DNA of 41,354 nt from Candidatus Bipolaricaulota bacterium (GCA_026390345.1 JAPLGD010000031.1:1-41354); one strand, 5' to 3'. Shown: positions 1-10,317, counted from the first letter of the stretch. Program-made: numbers and translations. The notes: a model not told the origin generated them from the letters alone.

Positions 1-13
1 CGCAGAAGACCGC

Positions 14-1096
14 TCAAGCCGCGGCGCCTCCTGGCTGACCTGACGTTTGGTCGTGAATCGGCTGGAGATGGAGCTCGTCGGCGCGGTGGCAGGCAACGAA
101 GTGTTCGTTCCCCAAGTCGCGGTACAACGGCGCGTCCTTCGCGCACACGTCGACCGCGTAGCGGCACCGCGGGTGGAAGTGACACCCCGGCGGCGGCGAC
201 ACCGGGCTCGGCACGTCTCCCTGGAGGATGATGCGGTCCACGGAGTAGTCCGGGTCCGGCACCGGCACCGCCGACACCAACGCCTCGGTATACGGGTGCT
301 TCGGGTCGGCGAACAGCCGCTCCGTCGACGCCAACTCGACGATCCTCCCGAGGTACATCACCGCCACGCGGCTGCTGATGTGCTTCACGACCGACAGGTT
401 GTGCGCGACGAACAAATACGTCAGACCGAACTCCCGCTGCAGGTCTTCGAGCAGGTTGAGCACCTGCGCCTGGATGGACACGTCGAGCGCCGACACCGGC
501 TCGTCGCACACCACAAGCTGTGGGTCGAGCACCAACGCCCGTGCAATCCCAATCCGCTGCCGCTGCCCACCCGAGAACTCGTGCGGGTACCGCTTCATGT
601 GCTCCGGCTTCAGCCCCACCGCCCCGAGCACATCTTGCACCCGCTTCTTCCGCTCTTCGCCGCGCGCGATCCGATGCACCAAGAGCGGCTCACCGACGAT
701 CCCCCCCACCGTCATCCGCGGGTTCAACGACGAGTACGGATCCTGGAAGATGATCTGCATGTCGCGCCGCAGTGCCTTCAGCTCGCTGCGCGACGCCTTG
801 ACGACGTCGACGAGCCTCGCTTCGCCCGCCGTCCCTCCGGCCATCCTCCGGCTGCGGAACACGATCTCGCCCTTCGTCGGTTCCACGAGACGAAGAATCG
901 ACCGGCCGGCCGTCGTCTTGCCGCACCCGCTTTCCCCCACGAGGCCCAGCGTCTCCCCCTCGCGGATGAACAGGTCGATCCCGTCAACCGCTTTCACCGC
1001 CGCCTTCACTCGTCGGAACGAGCCCTTGCGTACGGGGAAGTGCTTCACCAGTCCCTTGACATCCAACAGCACCGTGTCGCTCTGTGCCACCGCCAT
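14..1096 (-). CDS. Oligopeptide/dipeptide ABC transporter ATP-binding protein (DppF/OppF-like)
   Basis: In-frame ATG at 1096 ([22 protein letters not shown]) inside the longer ORF 14..2194; Walker [12 protein letters not shown], signature [14 protein letters not shown], Walker [16 protein letters not shown]-terminal oligopeptide domain [14 protein letters not shown] overlap with the upstream gene. Confidence 0.93.
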   Translation of the reverse strand: MAVAQSDTVLLDVKGLVKHFPVRKGSFRRVKAAVKAVDGIDLFIREGETLGLVGESGCGKTTAGRSILRLVEPTKGEIVFRSRRMAGGTAGEARLVDVVKASRSELKALRRDMQIIFQDPYSSLNPRMTVGGIVGEPLLVHRIARGEERKKRVQDVLGAVGLKPEHMKRYPHEFSGGQRQRIGIARALVLDPQLVVCDEPVSALDVSIQAQVLNLLEDLQREFGLTYLFVAHNLSVVKHISSRVAVMYLGRIVELASTERLFADPKHPYTEALVSAVPVPDPDYSVDRIILQGDVPSPVSPPPGCHFHPRCRYAVDVCAKDAPLYRDLGNEHFVACHRADELHLQPIHDQTSGQPGGAAA

Positions 1097-2094
1097 CACC
1101 TCTTCCCCTCGTAGAGCCAGCACGCCGCCGTATGCCCCGCCGCCACTTCCTCGAGCGGGGGCATCTGCGTCTTGCAGATCTCCATTCGCTGCGGACACCG
1201 TGGCTCGAATCCACACCCCGGCGGCGCGTCGCTCGGGTCGGGCACGACGCCTTCGATCGGCACCAGACGCTCCTTGCGCCGCTTGAGCGACGGGATCGAG
1301 TGCATCAACCCCTGCGTGTACGGGTGCTGCGGCGCGTGGAAGATCTCCCGCACAGGCGCCGCTTCGACAATCCGCCCTAGGTACATCACCGCCACGTCGT
1401 CCGCCATCCCAGCGATCACGCCCAGGTCGTGGGTGATGAACTGAATCGCCGCCTTGAACTCCTTGCGCAGCGCGTTCATCAGCTCCAACACCTGCGCCTG
1501 GATCGTCACGTCGAGCGCCGTCGTCGGCTCGTCGGCAATCAACAGCTGCGGGTTGCACGACAGTGCCATCGCGATCATCGCCCGCTGCCTCATCCCGCCC
1601 GACAGCTGATGCGGGTACTCGTCCACCCGCTGCTCGGGCAACGGAATCCCCACTTCGTGAAGCATCCGGATCGCCTGCTTCCGCGCTTCCTTCTTCCTCA
1701 GCCGCTGGTGCAGAATGATCGCTTCCATAATCTGGTACCCGATCGTGAACACCGGGTTCAAGGACGTCATCGGCTCCTGGAAGATCATCGCGATCTCGTT
1801 CCCGCGGATCGCTCGCATCGCCCGCCCCTTCGGCGGCAGCTTCGCCAGGTCCGTCGTCTTCTCCCCACGGTGGTACAGAATCTCCCCGTTCGCGATCTTC
1901 CCAGGAGGCGACTGCACGAGCCCCATGATGGCGAGAGCCGTCACCGTCTTCCCACACCCGCTCTCCCCCACCACCCCGAGCGTCTTCTCCCGCTCGATCG
2001 TGTACGTCACCCCGTCCACCGCACGGACGATCCCATCCTCCGTCCCGAATTGCACTTCGAGATTCCGTATCTCCAGAAGCGCAGAGGATGTCAT
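1096..2094 (-). CDS. Oligopeptide/dipeptide ABC transporter ATP-binding protein (DppD/OppD-like)
   Basis: Likely start [16 protein letters not shown] at 2094; Walker [12 protein letters not shown], signature [15 protein letters not shown], Walker [16 protein letters not shown]-terminal GCGFEPRCP. Confidence 0.93.
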   Translation of the reverse strand: MTSSALLEIRNLEVQFGTEDGIVRAVDGVTYTIEREKTLGVVGESGCGKTVTALAIMGLVQSPPGKIANGEILYHRGEKTTDLAKLPPKGRAMRAIRGNEIAMIFQEPMTSLNPVFTIGYQIMEAIILHQRLRKKEARKQAIRMLHEVGIPLPEQRVDEYPHQLSGGMRQRAMIAMALSCNPQLLIADEPTTALDVTIQAQVLELMNALRKEFKAAIQFITHDLGVIAGMADDVAVMYLGRIVEAAPVREIFHAPQHPYTQGLMHSIPSLKRRKERLVPIEGVVPDPSDAPPGCGFEPRCPQRMEICKTQMPPLEEVAAGHTAACWLYEGKR

Positions 2095-2248
2095 CGACGC
2101 TCGGGCCTCGCGGGGACGCACCCGTCCGCTTCCTCGGCCGGGAAGTTGCTCGACGCCAGGAACCTTCTCGTGTTGGCCGCGGCCCATGCCACATCGGCGA
2201 TCTGCGACGACGTCGCGGAGATCCTACCAGCCGGTTTCCCTGCGTAGC

Positions 2249-4132
2249 TCACGTCTCCTCCCTTCCTTCGGGTCCTACGACCTCGGATGAAGCCAGCCAG
2301 CCGCAGAACGGCGATAGACCGGCCTTTCGCAGCCGTTCGTCACTCGGACCTCGATCGTTCCACCCTCGGATGTCGTAGTACACGTCCAGCTCCGCCTGGA
2401 ACGCCCGCCGGTCGAACGACGCCCCCGCAGAGGCTCCTTCCGGCAGCGGCTCGTAGAACCGCGACGGCAGGTCATCGTGACGGCGGCGGTACCCGGCCAG
2501 CCCCGAGCCAAGTCGCAAGAGGTCGAAGTTCCTCGCCCCGATCGCGAGCATCTCATCGACCGAGACCTCGAGCCCCGTTGCGTGCTCGAGCAGCCGACGG
2601 ATCTCGGGGTAGTTGTACCGCGCGCCGACCATCTGGTTCGTGAACGCGCACATCACGAGCGAGTTCGTAAACGATCGAACGTTCTCGTAAACCACGGCGG
2701 CCCCCGCCTTCCCCTCGAGCCGTCGCCGATCGAGGGATCCCTTGACCCCAAGTTCGGGCGTCGGGTCGGCCATCTCGATCATCGGATCGTGCATCCCCTC
2801 CATGTGCGTTGCCCCCCGGGGACTCGCCGCGTACGAGAGCCCGAACCCGGGCTTGCCTCGCGGGTCGTGCATCGGAAGCTCCACGCCCTTGATCGCCTGA
2901 ACCAAAGACGGATCGCCGATCGAACGCGCCCACTCGACCGGTCCATCGGCAATCTCGTCCCCCATTCCCTCCCGAAGCGCAATGCGGCGGACCCATCGCA
3001 CGACCGCCGCCGGGTCACCCCAGCGCACGTCTTCCTCGATCAGGCCCCGCTCCGACGCCTCCATCAGCGCCGCAATCGCTACACCGCAAGAGATCGTGTC
3101 GATCCCTAGAGCGTTGCACAGCTGGTTCGCAAGGGCGATCGCCGGCAGGTTGTCGCACAGGCAGAGCGAGCCGAACGCCGCCAGGGTCTCGTACTCCGGG
3201 CCGCCGTACTCCGGATCCACGGCCTCGCCCTCGTACGACGCTCGAACGACCCGCTTGCACCGAATCGGACAGCCGAAGCACGTCTCGCGCCCGACGAGGA
3301 TGGTGTCAACCATGGCTTGGCCGCAGATGGCCGCCGCGCCCTCGAAGGTTCCTCGCTGGAAGTTCTTCGTGGGCAGGATCCCCGTCTCGTTCAGCCCGAG
3401 GACCCCTCGAGACGTTCCGTGCGTCCCGAGGCTTTTGAGCCCGGGATCCTCGGCGAGCGCCCTAACGAAAGCGGCGCGCGCCGTGGCGTACGCCGCCTTG
3501 TCGTGAAGGGGCTTCTCAGTGCTTCCCTTCACGACAATGGCCTTCAGACGGGCTGCCCCCATCACGGCCCCGAACCCGGGCCGCCCGATGGCCCGCGACT
3601 TGTCGTGGATGATGCACGCCATCTGCACACGCCGCTCGCCCGCCGGGCCGATGACCGCCACACGGGCCCCCGGATGGCGCGCCGAGAGGATCTCCGTGGC
3701 CGGCCCCGTCTCCATTCCCCACAGGTCCTGAGCCTGGCGCAGTTCCGCGCGCCCGTCGGCGAGAAGCAGGTAGCACGGCTCCGCAGAGGCTCCACGCAGA
3801 AGGATTCCGTCGTATCCGCTTCGACCGAGCTCGTGCCCCACGAACCCGCCGGCCGACGCATCCATGATGGTGCCGCTCTTTGGAGACCGCCCCACCACAG
3901 CGTGCCGCCCTGCCCCCGCAAGCCCCGTCCCCTGGAATGGCCCGGTGGCGAACACGAGCGAGGGCTCCTCAGGGTTCGACGTCCCCGGCCGCGCCGAATC
4001 GAGAATCAGGCGCGCCCCCATCCCGCGGCCGCCAAGGTGGAGGGCGTACCACTCCTCGGGAGGCGTCACATCGCTCAGACGTCCGGAAGACAGGTCGACG
4101 TCCAAGTAACGACCGAACACGCCTTTCATCAT
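2249..4132 (-). CDS. Aldehyde ferredoxin oxidoreductase family protein (AOR 1)
   Basis: MMKGVFGRYLDVDLSSGRLSD...GGRGMGARLIL; GRSPKSGTIMDASAGGFVGHELGRSGYDGILLRG; CxxCxxxC in ETCFGCPIRCK; late Cys in LVMCAFTNQM. GGAGG upstream of ATGATG. Confidence 0.92.
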   Translation of the reverse strand: MMKGVFGRYLDVDLSSGRLSDVTPPEEWYALHLGGRGMGARLILDSARPGTSNPEEPSLVFATGPFQGTGLAGAGRHAVVGRSPKSGTIMDASAGGFVGHELGRSGYDGILLRGASAEPCYLLLADGRAELRQAQDLWGMETGPATEILSARHPGARVAVIGPAGERRVQMACIIHDKSRAIGRPGFGAVMGAARLKAIVVKGSTEKPLHDKAAYATARAAFVRALAEDPGLKSLGTHGTSRGVLGLNETGILPTKNFQRGTFEGAAAICGQAMVDTILVGRETCFGCPIRCKRVVRASYEGEAVDPEYGGPEYETLAAFGSLCLCDNLPAIALANQLCNALGIDTISCGVAIAALMEASERGLIEEDVRWGDPAAVVRWVRRIALREGMGDEIADGPVEWARSIGDPSLVQAIKGVELPMHDPRGKPGFGLSYAASPRGATHMEGMHDPMIEMADPTPELGVKGSLDRRRLEGKAGAAVVYENVRSFTNSLVMCAFTNQMVGARYNYPEIRRLLEHATGLEVSVDEMLAIGARNFDLLRLGSGLAGYRRRHDDLPSRFYEPLPEGASAGASFDRRAFQAELDVYYDIRGWNDRGPSDERLRKAGLSPFCGWLASSEVVGPEGREET

Positions 4133-4196
4133 CGGCGGTCCTCCGGGAGCGACCCGCCTCGCACGTCCTGCCTCGCCGCGCGGTGCTCCCTTTGCG

Positions 4197-5063
4197 TCAT
4201 ACCAGACCCTCACGGATCGTTGCCGGCAGCAGCCGCGGGGATGCAGCGACCCGGATTCCGGCGCGTTCGAGGATCTCGGTCTTCTGCGCCACGGATCCCT
4301 GTTTCGCGCTCATCAGGGCGCCGGCGTGGCCCATCCTCTTCCCGGCAGGCGCCGTCCGTCCTGCGATGTACGCACAAGCAGGCAGGTCGTAGTCCGCAAG
4401 CGCGGCGGCAAGCCGTTCCTCCTGGGTTCCACCGATCTCGCCGACCACGACCAGTCCCTTCGTGTCGGGGTCGGCCGCGAACCAAGGCACGAACTCCGCC
4501 ATGTCCGTCCCGATGATCGGGTCTCCGCCGACGCCCACCATGGTGGTGACGCCCATTCCCGCAGCCTGCAGGATCCCCGCCACTTCGTACGCGAGCGTGC
4601 CGCTTCGCGAGAGCATTCCGAGGCGCCCGGGCGAGAAGACGTTGACCGGCATGATGCCGAGCTTTCCGAATCCCGGAGAGATGATGCCGGGCGTGTTCGG
4701 CCCGATCATCACGGCTCCGGATTCGCGGCAGGCCTCTCGGATCTCGAGCGTGTCGTACACCGGAACGTGCTCCGCGATCACGACAATGAGGCGCAGCCCC
4801 GCCTCAACAGCCTCCAGGGCCGCCGCCCTCACGTGGGGCCCAGGGACGAACGACACGGAAGCGTTCGCCTGAACCCGCTCGACGGCCTCACCGACGGAGT
4901 CGAAGACGGGAAGGCCGTGGAGGTCGGCGCCCCCCTTCCCCGGAGTGACGGCGCCGACGAGGCAGGTACCCGCCTTCAGCATCCACTCGGTCTGCCGCGC
5001 ACCGATGCGGCCGGTCCCTCCCTGAACGATGGCCCGCGTGCTTGAGGTCAGAAGAATACTCAC
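4197..5063 (-). CDS. Succinyl-CoA ligase alpha-like subunit (ADP-forming acyl-CoA synthetase)
   Basis: [60 protein letters not shown] histidine motif; ATGA overlap with the SucC-like gene. Confidence 0.9.
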   Translation of the reverse strand: MSILLTSSTRAIVQGGTGRIGARQTEWMLKAGTCLVGAVTPGKGGADLHGLPVFDSVGEAVERVQANASVSFVPGPHVRAAALEAVEAGLRLIVVIAEHVPVYDTLEIREACRESGAVMIGPNTPGIISPGFGKLGIMPVNVFSPGRLGMLSRSGTLAYEVAGILQAAGMGVTTMVGVGGDPIIGTDMAEFVPWFAADPDTKGLVVVGEIGGTQEERLAAALADYDLPACAYIAGRTAPAGKRMGHAGALMSAKQGSVAQKTEILERAGIRVAASPRLLPATIREGLV

Positions 5064-6199
5064 GATCTCACCCCCAGAAGACGCGCCAGCTTCTCGACTG
5101 CCTCTTCGGTCTCAATGCCACGCACCGTCGGAATCCCGGCCGCCTCGAGGAGGCCCCACGCCTCCTCCTGCTCGTTGCCGAACAGCTTCACCACCACGGG
5201 AATCCCCATGTCTCGGGTACGAACCGCGGCGACAAGGCCCCGCGCCGCCTCGACCATCGGGTTGATCCCCCCGTAGAGGTTGACGAGCACGCCGCGCAAC
5301 CCCGGCTGATCGAGCACCAGGTCGAGGGCTCCCTGTACGAGATCCGCCGTGATCCGGCCGCCCGTCTCGAGAAAGTTGGCCGGCCGAAGCCCCGCCGCTT
5401 GGAGAAGGTCCATGCTTGCCATGCCGAGTCCGGCACCACTGGCGAGGATGCCGACCTCGCCGTCCAGTTCGACGAACCCATTCAGACCCAACGCTTCGGC
5501 GCGGGCCTCGCGATCGCTCTTGTCGCGTCGGGACGCCTTCGCCGCGGCGATCCCCTCGTGCCGGTAGAGCGCGTTGTCGTCCACCTCCACCCGGGCGTCG
5601 GCCGCCACCAGACTCCCATCGCTCGCGATGAGGACGGGATTGATCTCCGCCAAGAGAAGGTCGTTCTTCCGAACGCAGGCGTAGAGCGACTCGGCAAGCT
5701 GGCCGATCGCACGGCCGAGCTTGGTCAGGCCTTGCTTCTCGAGGAACGACCGCAACGCGGCGAGGTCCGGGCCGCGCCGGACGGCCACCGGCAGGCGCAG
5801 CACCTTGTCCGCCGGTAGGGCTTCGACCTCCATTCCCCCGCTCGAACTGAAAAGGAGCCACAGCTGCTCGGACGCGTAATCGAGGAAGTACGAGATGTAG
5901 AGCTCGCCCCTCGCCGGCACGCGGCGTTCCACAAGCAGGGCCTCGATGCGAAGATCTCGAAGCGACGACCCGAGGAGGCGTCGGGCCTCCTTCTGCACCG
6001 CCGCGTCATCCCCCGCCTGCGCGACTCCGCCGGCCTTTCCTCGTCCACCCCCCAGGACCTGCGCCTTCAGCATCACCGGGTAGCCGAGGTCCCGTGCCGC
6101 CGACTCTGCCTCGGCGGCCGATGTCACGACCTTCCCTGCCGGGACCGCGATGCCGCACTCGGCGAAGAGCCGTTTCCCCTCATGCTCGTGAAGTTTCAC
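5060..6199 (-). CDS. Succinyl-CoA ligase beta-like subunit (ATP-grasp)
   Basis: GTG start (VKLHEHEGKRLFAECGIAVPAG); KAQVLGGGRGKAGGV; LLAEINPVLI; VELDGEVGILASGAGLGMASMDLL. Confidence 0.9.
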   Translation of the reverse strand: MKLHEHEGKRLFAECGIAVPAGKVVTSAAEAESAARDLGYPVMLKAQVLGGGRGKAGGVAQAGDDAAVQKEARRLLGSSLRDLRIEALLVERRVPARGELYISYFLDYASEQLWLLFSSSGGMEVEALPADKVLRLPVAVRRGPDLAALRSFLEKQGLTKLGRAIGQLAESLYACVRKNDLLLAEINPVLIASDGSLVAADARVEVDDNALYRHEGIAAAKASRRDKSDREARAEALGLNGFVELDGEVGILASGAGLGMASMDLLQAAGLRPANFLETGGRITADLVQGALDLVLDQPGLRGVLVNLYGGINPMVEAARGLVAAVRTRDMGIPVVVKLFGNEQEEAWGLLEAAGIPTVRGIETEEAVEKLARLLGVRS

Positions 6200-7079
6200 A
6201 GCGAAGGCTGAATCCCTCCTTCTCGATCGTCGTCCATTCCTCATCCACCGCCCTCTGCAACTCTTCGTACACGTCGTCGGACAGGTGTGCAAACCGGGAC
6301 TGCGGCGCGAAGAACTCCTTCACCGGCTTTCGCTTCTTCGGAGAGAGCGACAGCCGCAGCACCCCGTGGTCCAGCTCATACAGCTTCCACAGCCCACTCT
6401 CGACCGCGGTCCGAGCCAGCTCGACCGAGTTCGCCGACGGGAATCCCCACCCGAGCGGGCACGGGCTCATGATGTGCAGGAACGTGGGGCCCTTGACCGC
6501 GACGGCCCGCTCCACCTTCCGCGTGAGATCCGCCGGGTATGCCGGACTCGCCGTCGCCAGGTACGGAATCCCGTGGGCGGCGACGATCTTCGCGATATCC
6601 TTGCGAGGCTCGGCCTTGTACCGGCCGAGGGCGCCTCCGGGCGTCGTGCTCGTCTGTGCTCCGCGGGGAGTGGATCCGCTGCGCTGGAAGCCGGTGTTCA
6701 TGTACCCCTCGTTGTCGTAGCAAATGTAAACGAAGGAGTGTCCTCGCTCGATGGCCCCCGACAGCGCCGCCAGTCCGATGTCCACGGTCGCTCCGTCCCC
6801 TGCGAATCCAACTAGCGTGACCTCTTGTCCTTTCGCTTTCGCGCTCGCTTCCAGACCGGTGAGGAACGACGCCGTGCTGGCGAACGCCGTTCTCAAGACC
6901 GGCACGTTGAACGTGGCCTTTGGGAAGCTCGTCGCCACGGCGCCCATGCAGCACGCGGGGATAACCATGATCTGATTAGGGCCGATCGCCTCCGTGACAA
7001 GCCGTGCGATCAGCACCGCGCCGCACCCCGCGCACGAGGAGTTGCCCGGCATCACAAGCGGGGTCTCATTCCTTGCCAT
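6180..7079 (-). CDS. 2-oxoacid:ferredoxin oxidoreductase beta subunit (TPP-binding, PorB-like)
   Basis: GNSSCAGCGAVLIARLV; GFAGDGATVDIGLAALSGAIERGHSFVYICYDNEGYMNTGFQRSGSTPRGAQTSTTP is the classic PorB TPP motif. Confidence 0.94.
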   Translation of the reverse strand: MARNETPLVMPGNSSCAGCGAVLIARLVTEAIGPNQIMVIPACCMGAVATSFPKATFNVPVLRTAFASTASFLTGLEASAKAKGQEVTLVGFAGDGATVDIGLAALSGAIERGHSFVYICYDNEGYMNTGFQRSGSTPRGAQTSTTPGGALGRYKAEPRKDIAKIVAAHGIPYLATASPAYPADLTRKVERAVAVKGPTFLHIMSPCPLGWGFPSANSVELARTAVESGLWKLYELDHGVLRLSLSPKKRKPVKEFFAPQSRFAHLSDDVYEELQRAVDEEWTTIEKEGFSLRCETSRA

Positions 7080-8274
7080 CAGGGGTCCTCCCGTCTCGAT
7101 ACGCCTTCACCCCAAACCAGGTCTCGAGAGGGACCGGACGGCCCTGCATCGAGGCATCCGCCCACTCGAGCGCCTTCTCCAACTCCGTCGGCCCGACCGG
7201 CGCGCCGCCGAATCCGCCGACGGCGCTCAGGACGACGGGACGACTCTCCCGACCGTACAGCGCTCCCTTCACCTCTCCCGCCAACGGGCCGCCGCAGCCG
7301 AACGAGTACGCCCGATCCCACACAACGGCCACGCGGGCCCCCGCGAGAGCCTCGGCCATTTTCGCGTCGGGGAACGGCCGATAGCTGCGAACCGAGATCA
7401 CGCCCACCTTCCTCCCAACGGAACGCCAGGCCCGGACCATGCTCCGGATCGTCGATGCCGCCGAGCCAAGGGCCACGAAGACGATCTCCGCGTCACTCAC
7501 CTGCTCGAGCGAGAGGAGACCTCCGGAGTCTCGACAGAACTGCTCGGCGAACGCTTCGCCAACCTCCTCGATCACGACGAGCGCCCGGCGCGCGGCGTCC
7601 TTCTGCAGCGCGCGGAACTGAATGTAGTGCTCGGGGGACACGACGCCGTTGATCGTCTTTGGGTGCTCAACGTCGAGCCAGTCCACGGCCGGGCGCGGTG
7701 CCAGGAATCGGTTGACGACCTCGGGCTCCGGTACGACAACCGGTTCGTACGTGTGCGACAGAGTGAACCCATCCAGGTTCACCATGACCGGCAGCTGAAC
7801 CCGCGGATCCTCGGCGATCCGGAAGGCCTGCAGCGTCATGTCCAGCGCGTGCTGGTTCGTCTCTGCGAACAGCTGCAGCCACCCGGTGTCGCGCTGCGAG
7901 ATCGCATCCTGATGGTCCCCGTAGATGTTCCACGGGGGCGCCACGGCGCGGTTCACGTTCGCCATGACGATGGGGACCCGCGCCGAGGCCGCCCAGTGCA
8001 TCATCTCGTGCATGTACAGGAGCCCTTGCGACGACGTAGCCGTGAAGGCCCGCACGCCGTTCGAGCTTGCGGCGATCGTCGCTGCCAGTGCGCTGTGCTC
8101 GGACTCCACTTGGACGAACTGGGCCTTCATCTCCCCGTCGGCGACGAACTTCGCAATGGCTTCAATGATCCTCGTCTGCGGTGTGATGGGATACGCCGCC
8201 ACCACGTCCACCTGCGCCAGCCGCGCGGCGTAGGCCACCGCCGACGTAGCCGTCATGTTGCGACCCGACGTCAT
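7066..8274 (-). CDS. 2-oxoacid:ferredoxin oxidoreductase alpha subunit (PorA-like)
   Basis: VDVVAAYPITPQTRIIEAI; VESEHSALAATIAAS; FTATSSQGLLYMHEMMHWAASARVPIVMANVNRA; GDHQDAISQRDTGW. Confidence 0.94.
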   Translation of the reverse strand: MTSGRNMTATSAVAYAARLAQVDVVAAYPITPQTRIIEAIAKFVADGEMKAQFVQVESEHSALAATIAASSNGVRAFTATSSQGLLYMHEMMHWAASARVPIVMANVNRAVAPPWNIYGDHQDAISQRDTGWLQLFAETNQHALDMTLQAFRIAEDPRVQLPVMVNLDGFTLSHTYEPVVVPEPEVVNRFLAPRPAVDWLDVEHPKTINGVVSPEHYIQFRALQKDAARRALVVIEEVGEAFAEQFCRDSGGLLSLEQVSDAEIVFVALGSAASTIRSMVRAWRSVGRKVGVISVRSYRPFPDAKMAEALAGARVAVVWDRAYSFGCGGPLAGEVKGALYGRESRPVVLSAVGGFGGAPVGPTELEKALEWADASMQGRPVPLETWFGVKAYRDGRTPDGKE

Positions 8275-9134
8275 GCTCCCACCTCACCACTCCGAATCGC
8301 CTTGACCGGACATTCCAGGGCGCAGATCCCGCACCCCTTGCAGTACATCAGGTCGATCGTCACCCCGTCCTCGGTCAGCACAACCACACCTTCCGGGCAG
8401 GCAGTCACGCAGCGCCCGCAGCGCACGCACCGCTCCGAATCGACTACGGGGTCGGTAACGCGCCAGCTTCCCGTGCGCCCGGCCCCTCCCTCGCCCGGGT
8501 ACGCCGTGGCAACAATCGGGTAATCGTCGAGGTAGGCAAACGCAGTCTCACCCTTGGCCGCCTCGGCCGTTGCGGATGCAGCCAAGTCGGCGACTTGGAC
8601 CGAGTCCCACGCGCGCCTCGCGGCCTCAACGTTCTTCTCCGCGTGCTTCGCAGGGAACCACTCGCGAATCGCCGTCTCCATCGCCGCTTGACCGACAATC
8701 CCATCGACACGGCACCACGCACCCAGCATGGCCGTGTTCGGAATCTGCCTCCCGAACAAACTCGCGGAGATTCCCATGGCGTCGACCCATGCGATCCGCA
8801 CGGCCACGCTCACGGCAACCTTCGGACACTCGCGCGCATTGACGACGAGCAGTCCACCCGGCTTGATCCCGAGGACCGTGTCGCGCCGTTCCAGGAGCGT
8901 CGCATCCATCACGACGACCGCGTCCGGGGCCGTCACGGGAGTTCGGAGCAGAATGGGACGATCATCGATTCGCAGGTACGAACGAACGGGGGCGCCGCGT
9001 CGTTCCGGCCCGAACTCCGGAAACGCCTGCGCGTTCTTCCCGTCCTTCAGCATGGCATTTGCCACGATGCGGGCGGCGGTCAACCCGCCCTGCCCGCCCC
9101 GCCCATGGATCCTCACTTCTTTCACGTCGACCAC
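8271..9134 (-). CDS. 2-oxoacid:ferredoxin oxidoreductase fused gamma-delta subunit (PorG + 2[4Fe-4S] ferredoxin)
   Basis: EVRIHGRGGQGGLTAARIVANAM (PorG); C-terminal CVRCGRCVTACP and CKGCGICALECP clusters. Confidence 0.93.
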   Translation of the reverse strand: MVDVKEVRIHGRGGQGGLTAARIVANAMLKDGKNAQAFPEFGPERRGAPVRSYLRIDDRPILLRTPVTAPDAVVVMDATLLERRDTVLGIKPGGLLVVNARECPKVAVSVAVRIAWVDAMGISASLFGRQIPNTAMLGAWCRVDGIVGQAAMETAIREWFPAKHAEKNVEAARRAWDSVQVADLAASATAEAAKGETAFAYLDDYPIVATAYPGEGGAGRTGSWRVTDPVVDSERCVRCGRCVTACPEGVVVLTEDGVTIDLMYCKGCGICALECPVKAIRSGEVGA

Positions 9135-10099
9135 ACCTCTGGGTTCACCAAGTATTGAGGCCGCCTCCCGGCCAAGACGTCGAGGAGGCCCGCCGCGGCG
9201 TCCACCGCCATGCGCACCATCGCCTCATGCGTGTGCGCGGACATATGCGGGGTCAGAACGACGTTGTCCATGCGGAAGAACGGGTGATCCGCCGGCGGCG
9301 GTTCGACCGCATACACGTCGGTCCCCAGTCCGGCGATCCGCCCCGTCTCAAGCGCTCTCACGAGCGCAGGCTCGTCCACGACCTCGCCCCTCGCCAGGTT
9401 GACGAGGAAGGCCGTCGGCTTCATCCACCCGAGTTCGCGCTCGCCGACCATCGCTCGCGTCTCCTCCGTAAGTTGGCAGTGAAGGCTGATGAAGTCGCAC
9501 GCTCGGAGGAACGCCTCAAGGTCGCCGACCAACTCAACACCCTCCGGAGCGTTCTCGGGCTTCAGGTACGGATCGAACCCGAGGACCCGCATCGAGAAGG
9601 CGGCTCGCGCCTTCCGTGCCACCTCACGCCCGATCCGGCCGACTCCGACAATCCCGAGGGTCTTCTGCCAGAGCTCCGTCCCGATGTACTCGTTGCGTAC
9701 CGAGAACCGCCCCTCGCGCGCCGCGCGATCCGACGGCACGAGTTTCTTCGCAAGCATGAGCATGAAGGCGATGGCATGCTCCGCCAGCGGCTCAAGGTTC
9801 GAGTACGGCCCGTTGACCACCGGAATACCGAGTTCGGTCGCCGTGTTCATTGCAATGCGGTCGACGCCGACCCCGTGACGTGCGATGACCTTGAGGTGCT
9901 TCCCGGCCCGCACGACGGCATCGGAGATCTTCGCCGTGCGCACGACAAGTCCGTCGCAGTCTGCCACCATGCGTACGAGCGTCTCTTCCTTGGTGTCCGG
10001 AGCGGACACCAGTTCCATACCTGCATCCCGCAGGAGTTGCATGCCCTCCTCGGCGATCGGTTGTACGAGGAGAACCCTCTTCTTCGTCTCCGTCTTCAT
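9122..10099 (-). CDS. D-2-hydroxyacid dehydrogenase / phosphoglycerate dehydrogenase-like protein
   Basis: GVDRIAMNTATELGIPVVNGPYSN; GIVGVGRIGREVA; FLVNLARGEVVDEPAL; VLTPHMSAHTHEA. Confidence 0.9.
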   Translation of the reverse strand: MKTETKKRVLLVQPIAEEGMQLLRDAGMELVSAPDTKEETLVRMVADCDGLVVRTAKISDAVVRAGKHLKVIARHGVGVDRIAMNTATELGIPVVNGPYSNLEPLAEHAIAFMLMLAKKLVPSDRAAREGRFSVRNEYIGTELWQKTLGIVGVGRIGREVARKARAAFSMRVLGFDPYLKPENAPEGVELVGDLEAFLRACDFISLHCQLTEETRAMVGERELGWMKPTAFLVNLARGEVVDEPALVRALETGRIAGLGTDVYAVEPPPADHPFFRMDNVVLTPHMSAHTHEAMVRMAVDAAAGLLDVLAGRRPQYLVNPEVWST

Positions 10100-10108
10100 C
10101 TCTTCTCC

Positions 10109-10216
10109 TCACCCGGAGCGCCGGTCGCGTGGCACGGACGCGGTCTCTACGAGTCGCACCCCGAGGAGCAGGAGGACGAGGGCAGCGAATCCCGCCAACG
10201 TCCTGCGCCTCGCCAT
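10109..10216 (-). CDS. Candidate 35-aa single-pass membrane small protein
   Basis: MARRRTLAGFAALVLLLLGVRLVETASVPRDRRSG; basic N-terminus followed by a hydrophobic segment, in the 218-nt gap between two operon genes; weak upstream GGAG. Confidence 0.35.
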   Translation of the reverse strand: MARRRTLAGFAALVLLLLGVRLVETASVPRDRRSG

Positions 10217-10278
10217 GCCACTCCGACACCTCGGGCGTTCCCGACGATCCATTCCCCTCACCCAACTCTCTTCGTCTC

Positions 10279-10302
10279 CGGGCGCTCCCGCAGGAGCGCC
10301 CG
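10279..10302 (-). other. Mid-operon stem-loop downstream of the long DUF3830-like gene
   Basis: CGGGCGCTCC-CGCA-GGAGCGCCCG perfect 10-bp stem, 4-nt loop; no U-tract. Confidence 0.55.
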
Positions 10303-10317
10303 CATGCCCGCGCCGCC

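Noticed and set aside
1097-2194. N-terminal half of the 726-aa ORF 14..2194 as part of the ATPase
   Set aside because: This part is out of frame with the real DppD gene and has low-complexity Arg/Gly/Asp-rich sequence; the DppF-like protein starts at 1096.
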